Shown: piece by piece, positions 63,901-64,000 of the stretch | How the letters are laid out: each line of letters opens with the position of its first letter | Numbering within the stretch: the first letter of the stretch is position 1 | Assembly (NCBI GenBank): GCA_004352715.1 | Contig: SCFE01000022.1 | Coordinates: forward strand, 265,664-329,663 | Direction: 5' to 3' | DNA: 64,000 bases | Source: Hofstenia miamia | Taxonomy: Eukaryota; Xenacoelomorpha; Acoela | The notes under the pieces: model-generated | Seen by the model: only the letters and a program-made list of their open reading frames with translations | The model's database searches: none | What the model was told of the DNA's origin: nothing | Made by a program: the position numbers and the translations under genes

Positions 63901-64000
63901 CGTTTTGTAAGAGACATATACATGCACATACCAGGAGTACTCTTTTTACAACTACAGTAGACGACAGTTACACGTAATCAAATAAAAAATTTTAACTAAA
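60950..64000. other. Upstream flank, no gene recognised
   Basis: AT-rich sequence. The minus frames at 62796-63628 are not supported. At 63650-63664 CCACTTCCATCTCTG resembles a hAT-type terminus whose partner may be AGAGATGG at about 63408. Confidence 0.4.

Overview
The window is AT-rich, intron-rich animal (metazoan) nuclear DNA. Every convincing coding segment is a short exon bounded by GT/AG splice sites, and the sequence between is packed with hAT-type MITEs, mariner relics, LINE and Penelope-like (PLE) fragments, a P-element relic and AT microsatellites. No bacterial operons, CRISPR arrays, rRNA genes or convincing tRNA genes are present. An AT-rich invertebrate fits best; the species cannot be fixed from the sequence.

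Most long open frames here are not genes. The real genes appear only when exons are joined by splice signals and reading phase. Two genes emerge, both on the minus strand and one after the other. Gene A runs from about 60.15 kb down to a stop at 24.88 kb. Eight phase-compatible exons (52.58 kb to 24.88 kb) give 341 residues plus stop, and a probable first exon lies at 60.1 kb. The product is a cysteine-rich protein I do not recognise. Gene B runs from at least 22.02 kb down to a stop at 11.87 kb. It encodes a tyrosine-motif and proline-rich adaptor ending in an SH2 domain, closest in my judgement to the SLP-76/BLNK/CLNK group. At least 445 residues are visible; the N-terminus is missing.

Layout: 0-4.5 kb, PLE halves in opposite orientation and a first hAT MITE; 4.6-5.6 kb, gap; 6-11.8 kb, four LINE relics; 11.9-22 kb, gene B with a P-element relic, triplet microsatellite, MITEs, a PLE fragment and a LINE endonuclease fragment in its introns; 22-24.9 kb, intergenic, with a duplicated 180-bp block and a CpG-richer patch; 24.9-60.2 kb, gene A, whose introns hold most of the transposons and all three large tandem arrays (64 bp x 12, 133 bp x about 3.8, 267 bp x about 4.7); 60.2-64 kb, upstream flank with a likely assembly duplication at a 20-N gap.

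The most striking structure is the 64-bp x 12 array at 45.0-45.8 kb. Each unit carries a complete 3' splice site and the first 48 bases of a gene A exon, so the exon is preceded by a ladder of eleven extra acceptors, all of which would lead to a stop codon. Other notable structures are an exact 45-bp duplication of a tyrosine motif in gene B, a 267-bp array interrupted by a LINE, a 133-bp array inside a LINE with a perfect hairpin at each junction, and at least ten copies of one hAT-like MITE family.
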